From a bacterium (GTDB taxonomy: Bacteria > JACRDZ01 > JAQUKH01), in the NCBI GenBank assembly GCA_028719205.1, contig JAQUKH010000013.1, positions 1 through 58,133 of the forward strand: a stretch of DNA of 58,133 nt. Reading direction: 5' to 3'. Below are positions 34,266 to 43,521 of this stretch, piece after piece. A model generated the notes under the pieces. That model did no database searches. It saw only the letters and a list, made by a program, of their open reading frames with translations, and was not told the DNA's origin. The position numbers and the translations under genes were made by a program. The stretch's first letter is position 1. Each line of letters starts with the position of its first letter.

Positions 34266-35764
34266 TGTATTATCCATCATTTGAAGAATTTAGAGAAAAA
34301 ACGAAAGAAGGGAATCTGATTCCTGTTTATAAGGAGATCCTGGCGGATCTGGAGACACCGGTTTCCGCCTTTTTAAAGATCGACAAACCTTCCCGACCGG
34401 GAGGGACTAAATATTCATTTTTATTGGAAAGTGTTGAGGGAGGGGAAACGATCGGGCGTTTTTCCTTTTTAGGAAGCAATCCATCGGTGATCATCCGTTC
34501 AAAAGGCAGAAAGATCGAGATTATTCGTAACGGTGTGACAGAAACAAAAGAATTTATTGATCCGTTATTCGGATTAAAGGAAATTTTAAAGGTATATAAA
34601 CCGGTAAAAATTAAAGGACTGCCGCGTTTCCACGGCGGGCTGGTTGGATATCTCGGATATGAATTCATACATTTTTTTGAAAATATCCCGAGGCCGAAAA
34701 AAGACAGCCTGGAATTGCCGGAATCGCTTTTTCTTTTAACAGATACAATTTTAGTGTTTGACCATGTTTCACATACAATAAAAGTTGTTTCAAACGCCTT
34801 TGTCACGCCTGATAAACCTTTAGAGGAATGTTATAAAGAAGCAACCGCGAAAATAGATGAAAAGATATTGCAGTTAAACGCCAATCTTTCTTCGAAAATG
34901 TCGAAGAAAAAAGAAATTGTTTCTCACAAAAGCGGAGAGGTTTCATCCAATATTGAAAAAAGAAGATTTTTGGATATGGTTGATAAGGCAAAAGAATATA
35001 TTAAGGCAGGGGATATCTTTCAGGTGGTTTTATCCCAGCGGTTCCAGACAAAGATAGAACAGAGCCCTTTTGATATTTACCGGAGCTTAAGAGTTGTTAA
35101 CCCGTCGCCTTATATGTTTTATCTGAAAATGGATAAGTTCCATTTGATTGGTTCATCGCCTGAGGTTTTTGTGCGAAAGGAAGATAATAAAATTGAATTA
35201 AGGCCGATAGCGGGAACAAGGCCGAGAGGAAACTCGGCAGAAGAAGACGAAAAATTAGTTATAGACCTGAAAAATGATCCAAAGGAATTGGCTGAACATA
35301 CCATGCTTCTTGATCTTGGAAGAAATGACCTCGGCCGTGTTGCTAAATTTGAAACTATCAAGGTGCCTGAGATGATGGTTATTGAAAAATATTCTCATGT
35401 CATGCATATTGTTTCTGATGTTGCAGGAGAGATCATGCCCGACAAGGATCAGTTTGATCTTATCAGGGCGACGTTTCCGGCGGGCACGGTTTCAGGCGCG
35501 CCGAAGGTGCGGGCGATGGAGATCATCGCGGAATTGGAAAAAGAAGAAAGAGGCCCTTACGCGGGAATGGTCGGTTATTTCAGTTTTTCAGGAAATCTCG
35601 ATTCGTGCATAACGATACGGACAATTCTGGTTAAGGGAAAAACAGCTTACATCCAGGCGGGAGCAGGTATAGTCGCGGATTCTGATCCTGAAAAAGAATA
35701 TCATGAGAGTATAAATAAAGCGATGGGTATGATCAAGGCAATAGAAATGGCGGAAGGGGAATAA
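34265..35764 (+). CDS. trpE: Anthranilate synthase component I
   Basis: The 499-residue chorismate-binding enzyme keeps the N-terminal tryptophan-feedback motif SFLLESVEGGETIGRFSFLG, so inhibition by tryptophan is likely. The catalytic half has GDIFQVVLSQRF, NPSPYMFYLKM, IGSSPEVFVRKE, RPIAGTRPRG, DLGRNDLGRVAKFETI, VMHIVSDVAGE, FPAGTVSGAPKVRAMEII, GPYAGMVGYFSFSGNLDSCI and IQAGAGIVADSDPEKEYHE. It converts chorismate to anthranilate using ammonia from TrpG. Its ATG overlaps the hisE stop, and trpG follows after 3 bp. Confidence 0.96.
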   Translation: MYYPSFEEFREKTKEGNLIPVYKEILADLETPVSAFLKIDKPSRPGGTKYSFLLESVEGGETIGRFSFLGSNPSVIIRSKGRKIEIIRNGVTETKEFIDPLFGLKEILKVYKPVKIKGLPRFHGGLVGYLGYEFIHFFENIPRPKKDSLELPESLFLLTDTILVFDHVSHTIKVVSNAFVTPDKPLEECYKEATAKIDEKILQLNANLSSKMSKKKEIVSHKSGEVSSNIEKRRFLDMVDKAKEYIKAGDIFQVVLSQRFQTKIEQSPFDIYRSLRVVNPSPYMFYLKMDKFHLIGSSPEVFVRKEDNKIELRPIAGTRPRGNSAEEDEKLVIDLKNDPKELAEHTMLLDLGRNDLGRVAKFETIKVPEMMVIEKYSHVMHIVSDVAGEIMPDKDQFDLIRATFPAGTVSGAPKVRAMEIIAELEKEERGPYAGMVGYFSFSGNLDSCITIRTILVKGKTAYIQAGAGIVADSDPEKEYHESINKAMGMIKAIEMAEGE

Positions 35765-35767
35765 CAT

Positions 35768-36346
35768 ATGTTATTAATGATAGATAATTACGATTCTTTT
35801 ACCTATAATTTAGTGCAGTATTTGGGAGAACTCGGCGAGGATATTCGTGTTTTCCGAAATGATAAAATAACTATTCCCGAGATCGAAAGCCTTAAGCCTG
35901 ACCGGATAGTTATATCCCCGGGGCCTTGTACTCCTAAAGAAGCAGGAATATCAAATGATGTTATTAAATCGTTTGCGGGAAAAATTCCTGTTCTGGGAGT
36001 ATGTTTGGGGCATCAATGTATTGCTTACTGTTTTGGCGGAGAGGTGATCCGCGCGCCTCGGCTGATGCACGGAAAAACTTCATTGATCCATCATGATGGT
36101 AAAAATATTTTTACAGGGCTTGAAAACCCTTTTACGGCAACGCGGTATCATTCTTTGATCGTTAAGAAGGAAACCTTACCGGACTACTTTGAAATTTCCG
36201 CGTGGACGCAAGAGGGTGAAATAATGGGGATCCGCCATAAAGAATTTCCTTACTTAGAAGGTGTTCAATTTCATCCTGAATCAATCTTAACCGTTGAAGG
36301 TAAAAAACTTTTAAAGAATTTTATAAAAATTAAAACAGATAAATAA
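35768..36346 (+). CDS. trpG: Anthranilate synthase component II (glutamine amidotransferase)
   Basis: The 192-residue class I amidotransferase starts [20 protein letters not shown]. Other motifs: [14 protein letters not shown], the nucleophile elbow [14 protein letters not shown] (Cys at about 79), LMHGKTS, RYHSLIV, and the His-Glu pair in [11 protein letters not shown]. It may also serve p-aminobenzoate synthesis (PabA), as these are often shared; adjacency to trpE favours TrpG. The remaining trp genes are not in the window. Confidence 0.93.
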   Translation: MLLMIDNYDSFTYNLVQYLGELGEDIRVFRNDKITIPEIESLKPDRIVISPGPCTPKEAGISNDVIKSFAGKIPVLGVCLGHQCIAYCFGGEVIRAPRLMHGKTSLIHHDGKNIFTGLENPFTATRYHSLIVKKETLPDYFEISAWTQEGEIMGIRHKEFPYLEGVQFHPESILTVEGKKLLKNFIKIKTDK

Positions 36347-36397
36347 CCAGGAAATAATAGAGCTGGTTGTTTAAAACCGGAGTTTTTTGGAATAAAA

Positions 36398-36811
36398 ATG
36401 AATTGTCCTTTTTGCAAAAATCCTATGGTTATTCTGGAACTTGCTGAGGTGGAGATAGACCACTGTTTTTCCTGCGGCGGTATATGGCTCGATTCGGGAG
36501 AACTGGAGCTGTTGCTGGAAGGTTCTGCCGAAAAAGAAGGCCTTTTAGCCTCGTTTACAATAGATAAAGATACAAAAGAAAAAAGCATAAAGTGCCCGAT
36601 ATGTTCTAAAAGAATGGAAAAGGTGTTTTGCGGGAAAGGGGTCAAAAGAACACGTCTGGATAAATGCGGTAATAATGACGGGATCTGGTTTGACAAGGGT
36701 GAATTGCAGGATGTTTTGGAAATAGGATGTTTTGATAAAAATAACAGGATTTTAGATCTGCTAAAAGATATGTTCGCGGGTAAAAATATTCACAAAGTGA
36801 TCACTTCGTGA
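36398..36811 (+). CDS. zf-TFIIB-type zinc-ribbon protein
   Basis: 137 residues with two zinc-ribbon units: MNCPFCKNPMVILELAEVEI then CFSCGGIWLDSGELELLLEG, and IKCPICSKRMEKV with RTRLDKCGNNDGIWFDKGEL. The pattern CP.C...M...(20 aa)...C..C.G.W.D.GEL is the zf-TFIIB family. In the second unit the last Cys pair has become CGNNDG, so zinc binding there may be incomplete. Its role is unknown. It lies 18 bp before lemA and an HtpX-like protease, forming a possible three-gene unit. Confidence 0.82.
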   Translation: MNCPFCKNPMVILELAEVEIDHCFSCGGIWLDSGELELLLEGSAEKEGLLASFTIDKDTKEKSIKCPICSKRMEKVFCGKGVKRTRLDKCGNNDGIWFDKGELQDVLEIGCFDKNNRILDLLKDMFAGKNIHKVITS

Positions 36812-36829
36812 AAAAAAGGAGGATTTGAA

Positions 36830-37387
36830 ATGATAGGATTTTTTATAGCATTGGGAATCATCGCTTTAATTGCCATGTTCTTTGCCGGGAATTATAATTC
36901 TCTTGTAACATTGAGAAATCAGGTGAAAAACGCGTGGGCGCAGATCGATGTCCAGTTGAAAAGAAGGTATGACCTTATACCGAACCTGGTAGAAACCGCG
37001 AAAGGATATATGGCGCATGAAAGGGATACGCTTGAAAACATTACGAAGGCGAGAAGCGCGGCGATGAACGCTCAGAGCGGGGGAGTTGGGGCTATATCAA
37101 AAGCGGAAGGCGCGTTGGGAGACGCGTTAAGTAAATTTTTGGTAGTTGTTGAAAGTTATCCCGAACTTAAGGCGAACCAGAATTTTTTAGCGCTTCAGGA
37201 AGAGCTTACATCCACAGAAAATAAGATCGCGTTCGCGAGACAAAGCTATAACGACCAGGTGCTGTTTTTAAATAATAAGATCCAGATGTTTCCTTCAAAC
37301 GTAATCGCGAATATGTTTAATTTTAAAAATGAAGAATTTTTTGAAGCGGAAGCGGGAGCAAAAGAAGCGCCGAAGGTTAAATTTTAA
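36830..37387 (+). CDS. LemA family protein
   Basis: The 185-residue protein has one N-terminal membrane helix (about 2-22) and a four-helix domain. Family motifs: YNSLVTLRNQVKNAWAQIDV, LKRRYDLIPNLVETAKGYM, HERDTLENITKARSAA, ESYPELKANQNFLALQEEL, TENKIAFARQSYNDQVLFLN and FPSNVIANMF. The mechanism of LemA proteins is unclear, but they frequently sit beside HtpX/M48 proteases, as here (6 bp apart). A strong AAGGAGG ribosome site precedes ATG. Confidence 0.93.
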   Translation: MIGFFIALGIIALIAMFFAGNYNSLVTLRNQVKNAWAQIDVQLKRRYDLIPNLVETAKGYMAHERDTLENITKARSAAMNAQSGGVGAISKAEGALGDALSKFLVVVESYPELKANQNFLALQEELTSTENKIAFARQSYNDQVLFLNNKIQMFPSNVIANMFNFKNEEFFEAEAGAKEAPKVKF

Positions 37388-37393
37388 TAAAAT

Positions 37394-38785
37394 ATGTGGG
37401 AAATAATAGAGTCAAATAAAAGAAAATCCTTAATTCTTTTTATCGCCATGGGTGTTTGTCTTGTTTTGCTGGGTTATTTTATAGGCCGGTTTTTTTCTCC
37501 TGATGGCGGGATTTTAGGTATTTTCATCGCGGCAGGAATATGGTGTGTTTTATCAATACTTAGTTATTTTGCGGGTGACCATATAGTGCTTGCCACAAGC
37601 AACGCGAAAGAAGTTTCTTATGATGTCCACCCTCAGCTTTTCAACATTGTTGAAGAGATGAAGATCGCGGCAAATTTCCCGTATATGCCTAAGATCTATA
37701 TAATTGATGACCTTGCCCCGAATGCCTTTGCGACCGGTATCAAGCCCGAAAAGAGTTCTATTGCTGTAACGGCCGGGATGCTTTCCATGTTAAACCGGGA
37801 TGAACTTCAGGGTGTTGTCGCGCACGAAATGTCACATATAGTTAATAGGGATGTTTTATTTGTAACATTCGCAGGGGTTTTGCTGGGAAGTATAACACTT
37901 ATTTCGGAGACGTTTTTGCGGGGAATAATTTACGCTCCAAGGTCATCAAGAAGGTATAAGTCGGACAAAGGCGGAGGGCAGGCCCAGTTATTTATTATTT
38001 TAGCGGCAATCCTTTTCGCGATCTTAGCCCCGATCCTGGCAAGGCTTTTATATTTCGCTATATCAAGAAAAAGAGAATATCTGGCCGACGCTTCGGCTGT
38101 AAGATTGACAAGGTACCCGGAAGGGCTGGCTTCAGCCTTAGAAAAAATTTCATCCGGAAATTTTAACCTTGAAAATGTTAATAGTGTTACCGCCCCGATG
38201 TATATAATAAATCCAATGGAAAAAAATGGGCTGAGATTATCAGACCTTTCAAGTACCCACCCCCCGATTTCAGAGCGGATACATATTTTACGGAGCATAA
38301 TGTATGGGGCGAGCTTCCAGCATTATCAAAAGGCGTTCTCAGATGTTAAAAAAATAACAGTAAAAATCATTCCAGGATCCGCGTTAACGGAAGAAACGGT
38401 TCCGATAAGAGCGGCATCCGTGGATTCCAAACCTGTGGCGGACAAAAAGGAAGAGGCGAGAAATCTGGGCGACTTGATGATGGCGGTCAACAAATATGTG
38501 TTTCTGACTTGCGTGTGCGGCCTGAAGATTAAGATCCCGCCTGATTTTGGCAAACCTAAGATACAATGCCCGCGGTGCAATTGCGAACTTGAAGTTCCGT
38601 CCGCGAAAGATAATAATGAACCTGCAGGCGTTTATACCGCTTCACCTGAATATATCAGGCAGGGTAACCGGTGGGAAACATTTTCCTGTTCCTGCGGTGC
38701 GTTACAGCAGATTTCACCCGCCTTTTCAGCCTCGCATCTTACCTGCAAGGTTTGCGGAAAAGCGATTCAGATCAAAAACCAGTAG
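37394..38785 (+). CDS. HtpX-like M48 membrane metalloprotease with C-terminal zinc-ribbon segments
   Basis: 463 residues. Two N-terminal membrane helices (about 13-34 and 45-64), the zinc protease motif VVAHEMSHIVNRDVLF (HExxH), two more helices (about 155-170 and 203-222), and the third ligand region SRKREYLADASAVRLT. It degrades damaged membrane proteins in the HtpX family. Odd: beyond the usual domain, residues about 370-463 carry two Cys4 units: CVCGLKIKIPPDFGKPKIQC (with PRCNCE) and CSCGALQQISPAFSASHLTC (with KVCG). These zinc ribbons may bind substrate or the zf-TFIIB neighbour. Confidence 0.9.
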   Translation: MWEIIESNKRKSLILFIAMGVCLVLLGYFIGRFFSPDGGILGIFIAAGIWCVLSILSYFAGDHIVLATSNAKEVSYDVHPQLFNIVEEMKIAANFPYMPKIYIIDDLAPNAFATGIKPEKSSIAVTAGMLSMLNRDELQGVVAHEMSHIVNRDVLFVTFAGVLLGSITLISETFLRGIIYAPRSSRRYKSDKGGGQAQLFIILAAILFAILAPILARLLYFAISRKREYLADASAVRLTRYPEGLASALEKISSGNFNLENVNSVTAPMYIINPMEKNGLRLSDLSSTHPPISERIHILRSIMYGASFQHYQKAFSDVKKITVKIIPGSALTEETVPIRAASVDSKPVADKKEEARNLGDLMMAVNKYVFLTCVCGLKIKIPPDFGKPKIQCPRCNCELEVPSAKDNNEPAGVYTASPEYIRQGNRWETFSCSCGALQQISPAFSASHLTCKVCGKAIQIKNQ

Positions 38786-38815
38786 ATTTATTCTTCTTAA
38801 GTATTGCCCGAAAAT

Positions 38816-40846
38816 TTATTTTTTTGAAACATCAGGTTTAATAATTTTTACTATTGACTTAATTGTTTCGACTGGAATATTAATATTCTCTGATATTCCG
38901 TTATTTTGATTTTTGGAACTGAATCCTATACTGCCGATATTTCCTTCTGAAGCCGGCATTTCGCCGAACCTGTTTTTAATCTTTTCTAAAGGAACAGGTG
39001 AATCTAAACTTCCGTGAGTTTCACATGTAACTTTACCTGAAGTGCTGTCTATAGAGTAGCTGTCACGCGGCCTTTTTTTGATTAAAGGTATTGTGTTTTC
39101 ATTAGCGAATAGTTCATCCAGATTTTGCGGATATTTTTTCATTTCATTATAGTATGATCCGGCAGCATTTTCAATGTTCTTAATGATGTCAAAACAAGAT
39201 TTTTGCTTATTTGATTTTGAGAAACCATTAATTGTTTTTATAATTGAGATTATTGATAAATATGATATTGAGTCGGTGTCTTCAGGTAAATTCATAATAG
39301 CCGCCTGATACTTTGGAGATTTTACAAGTGGAGAGCGGGTTCCGTTGTTTAATGAATCAATAGTTTGTTTTATTAAATCGTCTGATTCGGAAAAACAGAA
39401 TATTTGTTTATTTTTTGTGACTGCTTGCCATGAAATTAAGTCATTGAGCCATGAAAAAGTTTTCTCTATTTCAGGAAGATTAATATTAGTTTTAAAGGAT
39501 GTAATATTAACTCCATTATAATCAATAACCTCTTTAATTTCTGAAGGATGCTCTGGGTTTGAAAAAGGATTATTTTGTCCAAATGCCCTAAATAGCATTT
39601 TGGGGTTCTCCATACTTAACTGTTTTTGAATATTCGAGGCTTCCGGCATATTTGTAACTTCCCTGACCCATAAAATGTTAATCGGAAATTTTCCTGATGA
39701 CGGAAAAATCGCAATACTTTCTTCATTCCCTAGATATGAGGCCTGCCATTTTAGATTTTCTAGTAATGATTCCTTAAATTTTGTTATTTCCGTACTGTCT
39801 AATGCTAAAATGGTTGTGTCAACATTCTCCAATATTCTAGAATAAATATCCGGCAATGTTTCGGGATTTGATTTAGTGTCGGTGGCGAATATACAGTTAT
39901 CATTTATATATTCCATATGCCTCAGTTTTATGTTCTTTTGTACCAGATAATTTTGAATAAGGCTTTCTTTTTTGAATCCTAAATAAGAATCGATGACTAT
40001 TCCTTTTTCATGTAGATGAGCTGAAAAGCCGGCGCTTTCTAATTGTTCAAGCATCCAGGTAACTAGCTTTAAATACGACCTGGAAAGGTTTTGAAGCTGT
40101 TGAGGATCCATTTTTTGATTTTGAGGATTTTGACCCACATTTGGACTGCTGATTGCTTTTTGCGTATACATGTCTCCGAATAATTGGATCGTGGGCAAGA
40201 ACATATTCACTAATAATTCCGCATTTACATACATTACAATTTCATAATCTCTGATTGATTTATTGAGGTTTGAATATTTAGGGTTTGCCGTTATGGAATT
40301 ACTTTTTCCTTTATAACAATTAATGATCAACCTTGCAGTGGTTTCATCGCCGCAATTCACAAGGTAATCATCAATAAAAAAATAACATTCCTGTTTTGAT
40401 TGCGAAAAAATGTAAATTTCAATCCCTTCATGGATAGGGATCGGTTCAATAAGATTCCCTTTTTTATTTTTTAAGGATTCTAAAGTTTTATCTTTGTTAA
40501 TGATCTGATAAGCGTATGCCTTGTTTTTCCAGTTAAAGCCCGGCCAAAACAGGATCAAGTCGCCGTTTATTTTTATGCCTGTTTCATTTTGCAGTTCTTC
40601 CTTGTTTTTAGCTTTAACATCAATAAGCCCTCCTATTAAGCTGGAAACAGATTGCTCTTTTTGGTTATATGTCGAATCTATTTCATATGCAAGTTTATCT
40701 ACAGAACCTATGGTTTTTTCAACATCTGAGATCCTTAAATATCCGAGAGACTCTGAGGGCACAAATCGCAGGCTATCTGAATAAACATAAGGTGTTAATA
40801 TATTAATAATTAATATTATAAATAAAGCAGTAAAACATTTTTTCAT
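38816..40846 (-). CDS. Secreted protein of unknown function, DUF3352-like
   Basis: Start ATG 40846 has AAAGGAG nine bases upstream, better than an in-frame ATG 30 bp earlier. It gives 676 residues. A signal peptide (MKKCFTALFIILIINILTPY) precedes repeated alpha/beta units typical of DUF3352-like proteins (VPSESLGYLRISDVEKTIGS; EIVMYVNAELLVNMFLP; INILWVREVTNMPEA). Near the C-terminus, CFDIIKNIENAAGSYYNEM plus KKYPQNLDEL resembles the C-terminal region of type II/IV pseudopilins. It is probably periplasmic or on the surface. The assignment to DUF3352 is tentative. Confidence 0.6.
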   Translation of the reverse strand: MKKCFTALFIILIINILTPYVYSDSLRFVPSESLGYLRISDVEKTIGSVDKLAYEIDSTYNQKEQSVSSLIGGLIDVKAKNKEELQNETGIKINGDLILFWPGFNWKNKAYAYQIINKDKTLESLKNKKGNLIEPIPIHEGIEIYIFSQSKQECYFFIDDYLVNCGDETTARLIINCYKGKSNSITANPKYSNLNKSIRDYEIVMYVNAELLVNMFLPTIQLFGDMYTQKAISSPNVGQNPQNQKMDPQQLQNLSRSYLKLVTWMLEQLESAGFSAHLHEKGIVIDSYLGFKKESLIQNYLVQKNIKLRHMEYINDNCIFATDTKSNPETLPDIYSRILENVDTTILALDSTEITKFKESLLENLKWQASYLGNEESIAIFPSSGKFPINILWVREVTNMPEASNIQKQLSMENPKMLFRAFGQNNPFSNPEHPSEIKEVIDYNGVNITSFKTNINLPEIEKTFSWLNDLISWQAVTKNKQIFCFSESDDLIKQTIDSLNNGTRSPLVKSPKYQAAIMNLPEDTDSISYLSIISIIKTINGFSKSNKQKSCFDIIKNIENAAGSYYNEMKKYPQNLDELFANENTIPLIKKRPRDSYSIDSTSGKVTCETHGSLDSPVPLEKIKNRFGEMPASEGNIGSIGFSSKNQNNGISENINIPVETIKSIVKIIKPDVSKK

Positions 40847-40929
40847 AAAATGGTCTCCTTTAGGCAGTATTATCAATTTAATTAAAACGCTTTATTCTAA
40901 CCTTTCCTATTTTATTTGTCGAGTGATTT

Positions 40930-41439
40930 TTAGAACAGGGGTAAAGCGGAATTTATCAACAATGCCTGCAATGGTTTTCTATTTGATTTTAATTTTTTCT
41001 TTACAGGATAACCTAATGATATAACAGCCATAAGCTCTAAATTTTTATCTAATTTTAAAAATTTTCTCACGTCTTCTTTTTTATTTAAGATCTCGCCCAG
41101 CCAGCAGGCACCCAATTTTAAAGAATGCGCCATAAGCAGCATATTTTGAATGGACGCGCCAATCGCCATCAGATCCTTATCCCGGTTATAGGATGCCTTT
41201 AGATCCAGAAAAACTAAAATAAGAACAGGCGCGCCTTTAATTACTTTTGAATATTTTGTAAATTCCGATATGGCATTTATTACGCCTTTATTTTTAACAA
41301 TCAGAAATCTCCACGGCTGATTATTTAATCCCGACGGCGCCCATCTGCCCGCCTCAAGGATCTTCTTAATATCAGCATTCTTAGGTATAATTTCTTTATA
41401 TTGTCTCACTGAACGCCTGGTTTTTATGGTAGTTAACAT
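40930..41439 (-). CDS. Nitroreductase family FMN protein
   Basis: The 169-residue protein matches short nitroreductases: TIKTRRSVRQYKEIIP (FMN phosphate contacts), ILEAGRWAPSGLNNQPWRFLIV, IGASIQNMLLMAHSLKLGACWLGEI and LMAVISLGYP. It probably uses FMN and NAD(P)H to reduce quinones, nitro compounds or similar substrates. It is divergent from the Fe-S winged-helix gene, across a region with a strong inverted repeat. Confidence 0.9.
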   Translation of the reverse strand: MLTTIKTRRSVRQYKEIIPKNADIKKILEAGRWAPSGLNNQPWRFLIVKNKGVINAISEFTKYSKVIKGAPVLILVFLDLKASYNRDKDLMAIGASIQNMLLMAHSLKLGACWLGEILNKKEDVRKFLKLDKNLELMAVISLGYPVKKKLKSNRKPLQALLINSALPLF

Positions 41440-41471
41440 ATTTTTTTATATCTCTTCACATTTAATATCCC

Positions 41472-41516
41472 TGAAGCGATTAAACTTTCTAATCGCTTCA
41501 ATATATGAAGCAATTA
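41472..41516. promoter_or_regulatory. Inverted repeat plus third half-site in divergent intergenic region
   Basis: TGAAGCGATTA (41472-41482), 7-base loop, TAATCGCTTCA (41490-41500): an 11-bp perfect inverted repeat. A third direct copy, TGAAGCAATTA, differs by one base (41506-41516). No T-run follows on either strand, so an operator is more likely than a terminator. It lies between the nitroreductase and Fe-S genes. Confidence 0.55.
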
Positions 41517-41628
41517 TTACGCATAATTGTAACTAAATCAAGTGATTTTGAACCATTTTCCGGATTTTCTTTTCAATAATTATTGATTTTTATTATATAA
41601 TCAAATTTTAAAATATAAAAGGATAATT

Positions 41629-42909
41629 ATGGGCCATTTAGTTGGAAAAGATATTTACCGGGAGCTTGGTCAAAAAATTGATGGCTTGACAATGAGGACG
41701 CCGTGGAATGAAACGTTTCACGAAATACTGAAAGAGCTTTACACAATGGAAGAGGCGGATGTTATTGTCAATATGCCTTTTGTTTTGTCTGATCTTAACA
41801 GGATCCTGAGGGTTACAAAATACGAGGAAGCCAAATTACGCGGGATACTTGAAAGCCTTTGTTCTAAAGGATTAGTTATGGATCTTTTCATTGGCGGTGA
41901 ATATTATTACATGATCTCTCCGCTGGTTATCGGTTTTTTTGAATTTACGATGATGCGGATGGATGGAAATTATGACCCGAAAAAGATCTCGAGGCTATTT
42001 TTTAGGTATATGGCAAACAGGTCTTTTCAGGATGCTAATTTCGGCAAGGAAACTAAGGTTTCTATTATGAGGACTATTCCTCATGAAGAAGCGTTCATGC
42101 CGGATGAATATGTCGAGATACTGGATTATGAAAAAGCCTGGTCTATTATTGAATCTTCAAATAAGTTTTCGATCGGTATCTGTTCCTGCCGCCATGAGAA
42201 ATCCCATATCGGCAGAAGCAAATGTGTTGTTCCTCTGGATACCTGTACCTCTTTTGGACTTGCCGCGGATTATTTGATCAGGAGAAATCTGGCAAAAGAA
42301 GTTTCTAAATCTGAGATGCTGGAGCATTTTGCAAGGTCGAAAGAAATGGGGCTGGTCCTGAACGCGGATAACGTGAAAAACAATGTAGCTTTTATCTGTC
42401 AATGCTGTAAATGCTGCTGTAACCTGCTTTTAGGCGTAAGTAAGCTGGGGTACGCGAATACGATCGTTACCTCCAATTTTATTTCTGATATAAAGGAAGA
42501 TAAATGTACCGGCTGCGGGTTGTGTGTGAAAAAGTGCCCCGTTAACGCGATCAAAATGGATCAGAAAATCCCAAAGATAGATAAATCTATCTGTCTTGGA
42601 TGCGGGGTATGTGCGCTAAAATGTAACGCGAAGGCTGTTAGATTGATATCCCGCGGTAAGAGGCTGTTGACTCCCGAAACAACATTTGAGAGAGTTATTC
42701 TAACGGGCCTTGAAAAAGGCACCCTTCAGAACCTGATGTTTGATGATCCGCGAAGCATAACTCATAAATTTATGAGAGGTTTTATAGGCGGGTTCTTAAA
42801 ACTTCCGGTTACGAAAAAAGCCTTGATGAGCGATATGTTCCGGTCAATATTTCTTAGCTCAATGAAAACCGGAGTTGAAATGCAGGGCAAAGGATTTGTT
42901 GCCAAGTAG
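41629..42909 (+). CDS. Fe-S protein with N-terminal winged-helix-like region and two [4Fe-4S] motifs
   Basis: 426 residues. Residues about 45-115 look like a winged helix (VLSDLNRILRVTKYEEAKLR, ILESLCSKGLVMD). A Cys-rich middle has GICSCRHEKSH, a later Cys pair (SKCVVPLDTC) and CQCCKCCCN. Residues about 285-345 are a bacterial dicluster ferredoxin: CTGCGLCVKKCPVNAIKM and CLGCGVCALKCNAKAV. The family is common near anaerobic redox genes as a '4Fe-4S binding protein'; its reaction is unknown. An AAAGGA ribosome site precedes ATG. Divergence from the nitroreductase suggests shared control. Confidence 0.82.
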   Translation: MGHLVGKDIYRELGQKIDGLTMRTPWNETFHEILKELYTMEEADVIVNMPFVLSDLNRILRVTKYEEAKLRGILESLCSKGLVMDLFIGGEYYYMISPLVIGFFEFTMMRMDGNYDPKKISRLFFRYMANRSFQDANFGKETKVSIMRTIPHEEAFMPDEYVEILDYEKAWSIIESSNKFSIGICSCRHEKSHIGRSKCVVPLDTCTSFGLAADYLIRRNLAKEVSKSEMLEHFARSKEMGLVLNADNVKNNVAFICQCCKCCCNLLLGVSKLGYANTIVTSNFISDIKEDKCTGCGLCVKKCPVNAIKMDQKIPKIDKSICLGCGVCALKCNAKAVRLISRGKRLLTPETTFERVILTGLEKGTLQNLMFDDPRSITHKFMRGFIGGFLKLPVTKKALMSDMFRSIFLSSMKTGVEMQGKGFVAK

Positions 42910-42924
42910 CATTTTAGAATAATA

Positions 42925-43296
42925 TTAATTCACTGTTTTAACCTTAAGCATTTGTATATTATGCGCTGTCGTACTGCCTTTTCCAACTCTAACCGTGTTT
43001 GAATAAAATTGGTAACCTGTTTTTTCCGCGGTTATCAGTCGGTCGCCGGCACCTATGTTTTTTATGCTGTATATTCCATTTAAATCGGTCGAGGCAATAA
43101 GATCATCGATCTTAACGATAACCCCTGTAATAGGATTTCCGGTTGATATATCCTTCACAATACCTTCTACATTTCCGATGTTGCTGGAATCAATGACAGG
43201 GTTGCCTCCTGATATAAAATAGTTACAGTTTATATTTGCTGAAGATAAAAATATTATTGTGAATAGCAATAAAATATTATTAATTTTTAATTTCAT
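42925..43296 (-). CDS. Lipoprotein with carboxypeptidase regulatory-like domain
   Basis: 123 residues. The lipoprotein signal has a hydrophobic core and the lipobox SANINC (Cys at about 24). The mature part is one CarboxypepD_reg-like beta-sandwich: NVEGIVKDISTGNPITGVIV, STDLNGIYSIKNIGAGDRLI, TAEKTGYQF. Such domains are structural or binding modules on surface proteins. It is convergent with the Fe-S gene (15 bp apart). Confidence 0.78.
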   Translation of the reverse strand: MKLKINNILLLFTIIFLSSANINCNYFISGGNPVIDSSNIGNVEGIVKDISTGNPITGVIVKIDDLIASTDLNGIYSIKNIGAGDRLITAEKTGYQFYSNTVRVGKGSTTAHNIQMLKVKTVN

Positions 43297-43412
43297 AAAT
43301 TATAATAAATTTTGTTTTTACTATTTTACCCCTTTTTTCTGAATATTCCATTCAATTTAATAAAGGCAGATTTGAACCAGTCCCTGCGAATAAAAATGTT
43401 TTAAAATTTCTC

Positions 43413-43453
43413 TTGACAATTAAAACCATTGGTAATATAATGACCAACAGTCA
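43413..43453 (+). promoter_or_regulatory. Consensus promoter with TGAC-N5-GTCA operator (copy A)
   Basis: TTGACA (43413-43418), 17-bp spacer, TATAAT (43436-43441), with the inverted repeat TGACCAACAGTCA (43441-43453) starting at the last base of the -10. The sequence upstream of the -35 (TTTTAAAATTTCTC) and AAAACCAT in the spacer are shared with the tetR promoter at 45859. A repressor here would block transcription start. It drives the gene at 43522 and possibly the DUF4386/methyltransferase genes. Confidence 0.75.
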
Positions 43454-43521
43454 TAATCTTACTAGTAGATATTAAATAAATACAGGTATAAAGTTAAAAC
43501 CTATAAATTAAGGAGAATGTT

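Noticed and set aside
41472-41500. Hairpin as a rho-independent terminator
   Set aside because: No T-run on either strand and it lies between divergent gene starts.
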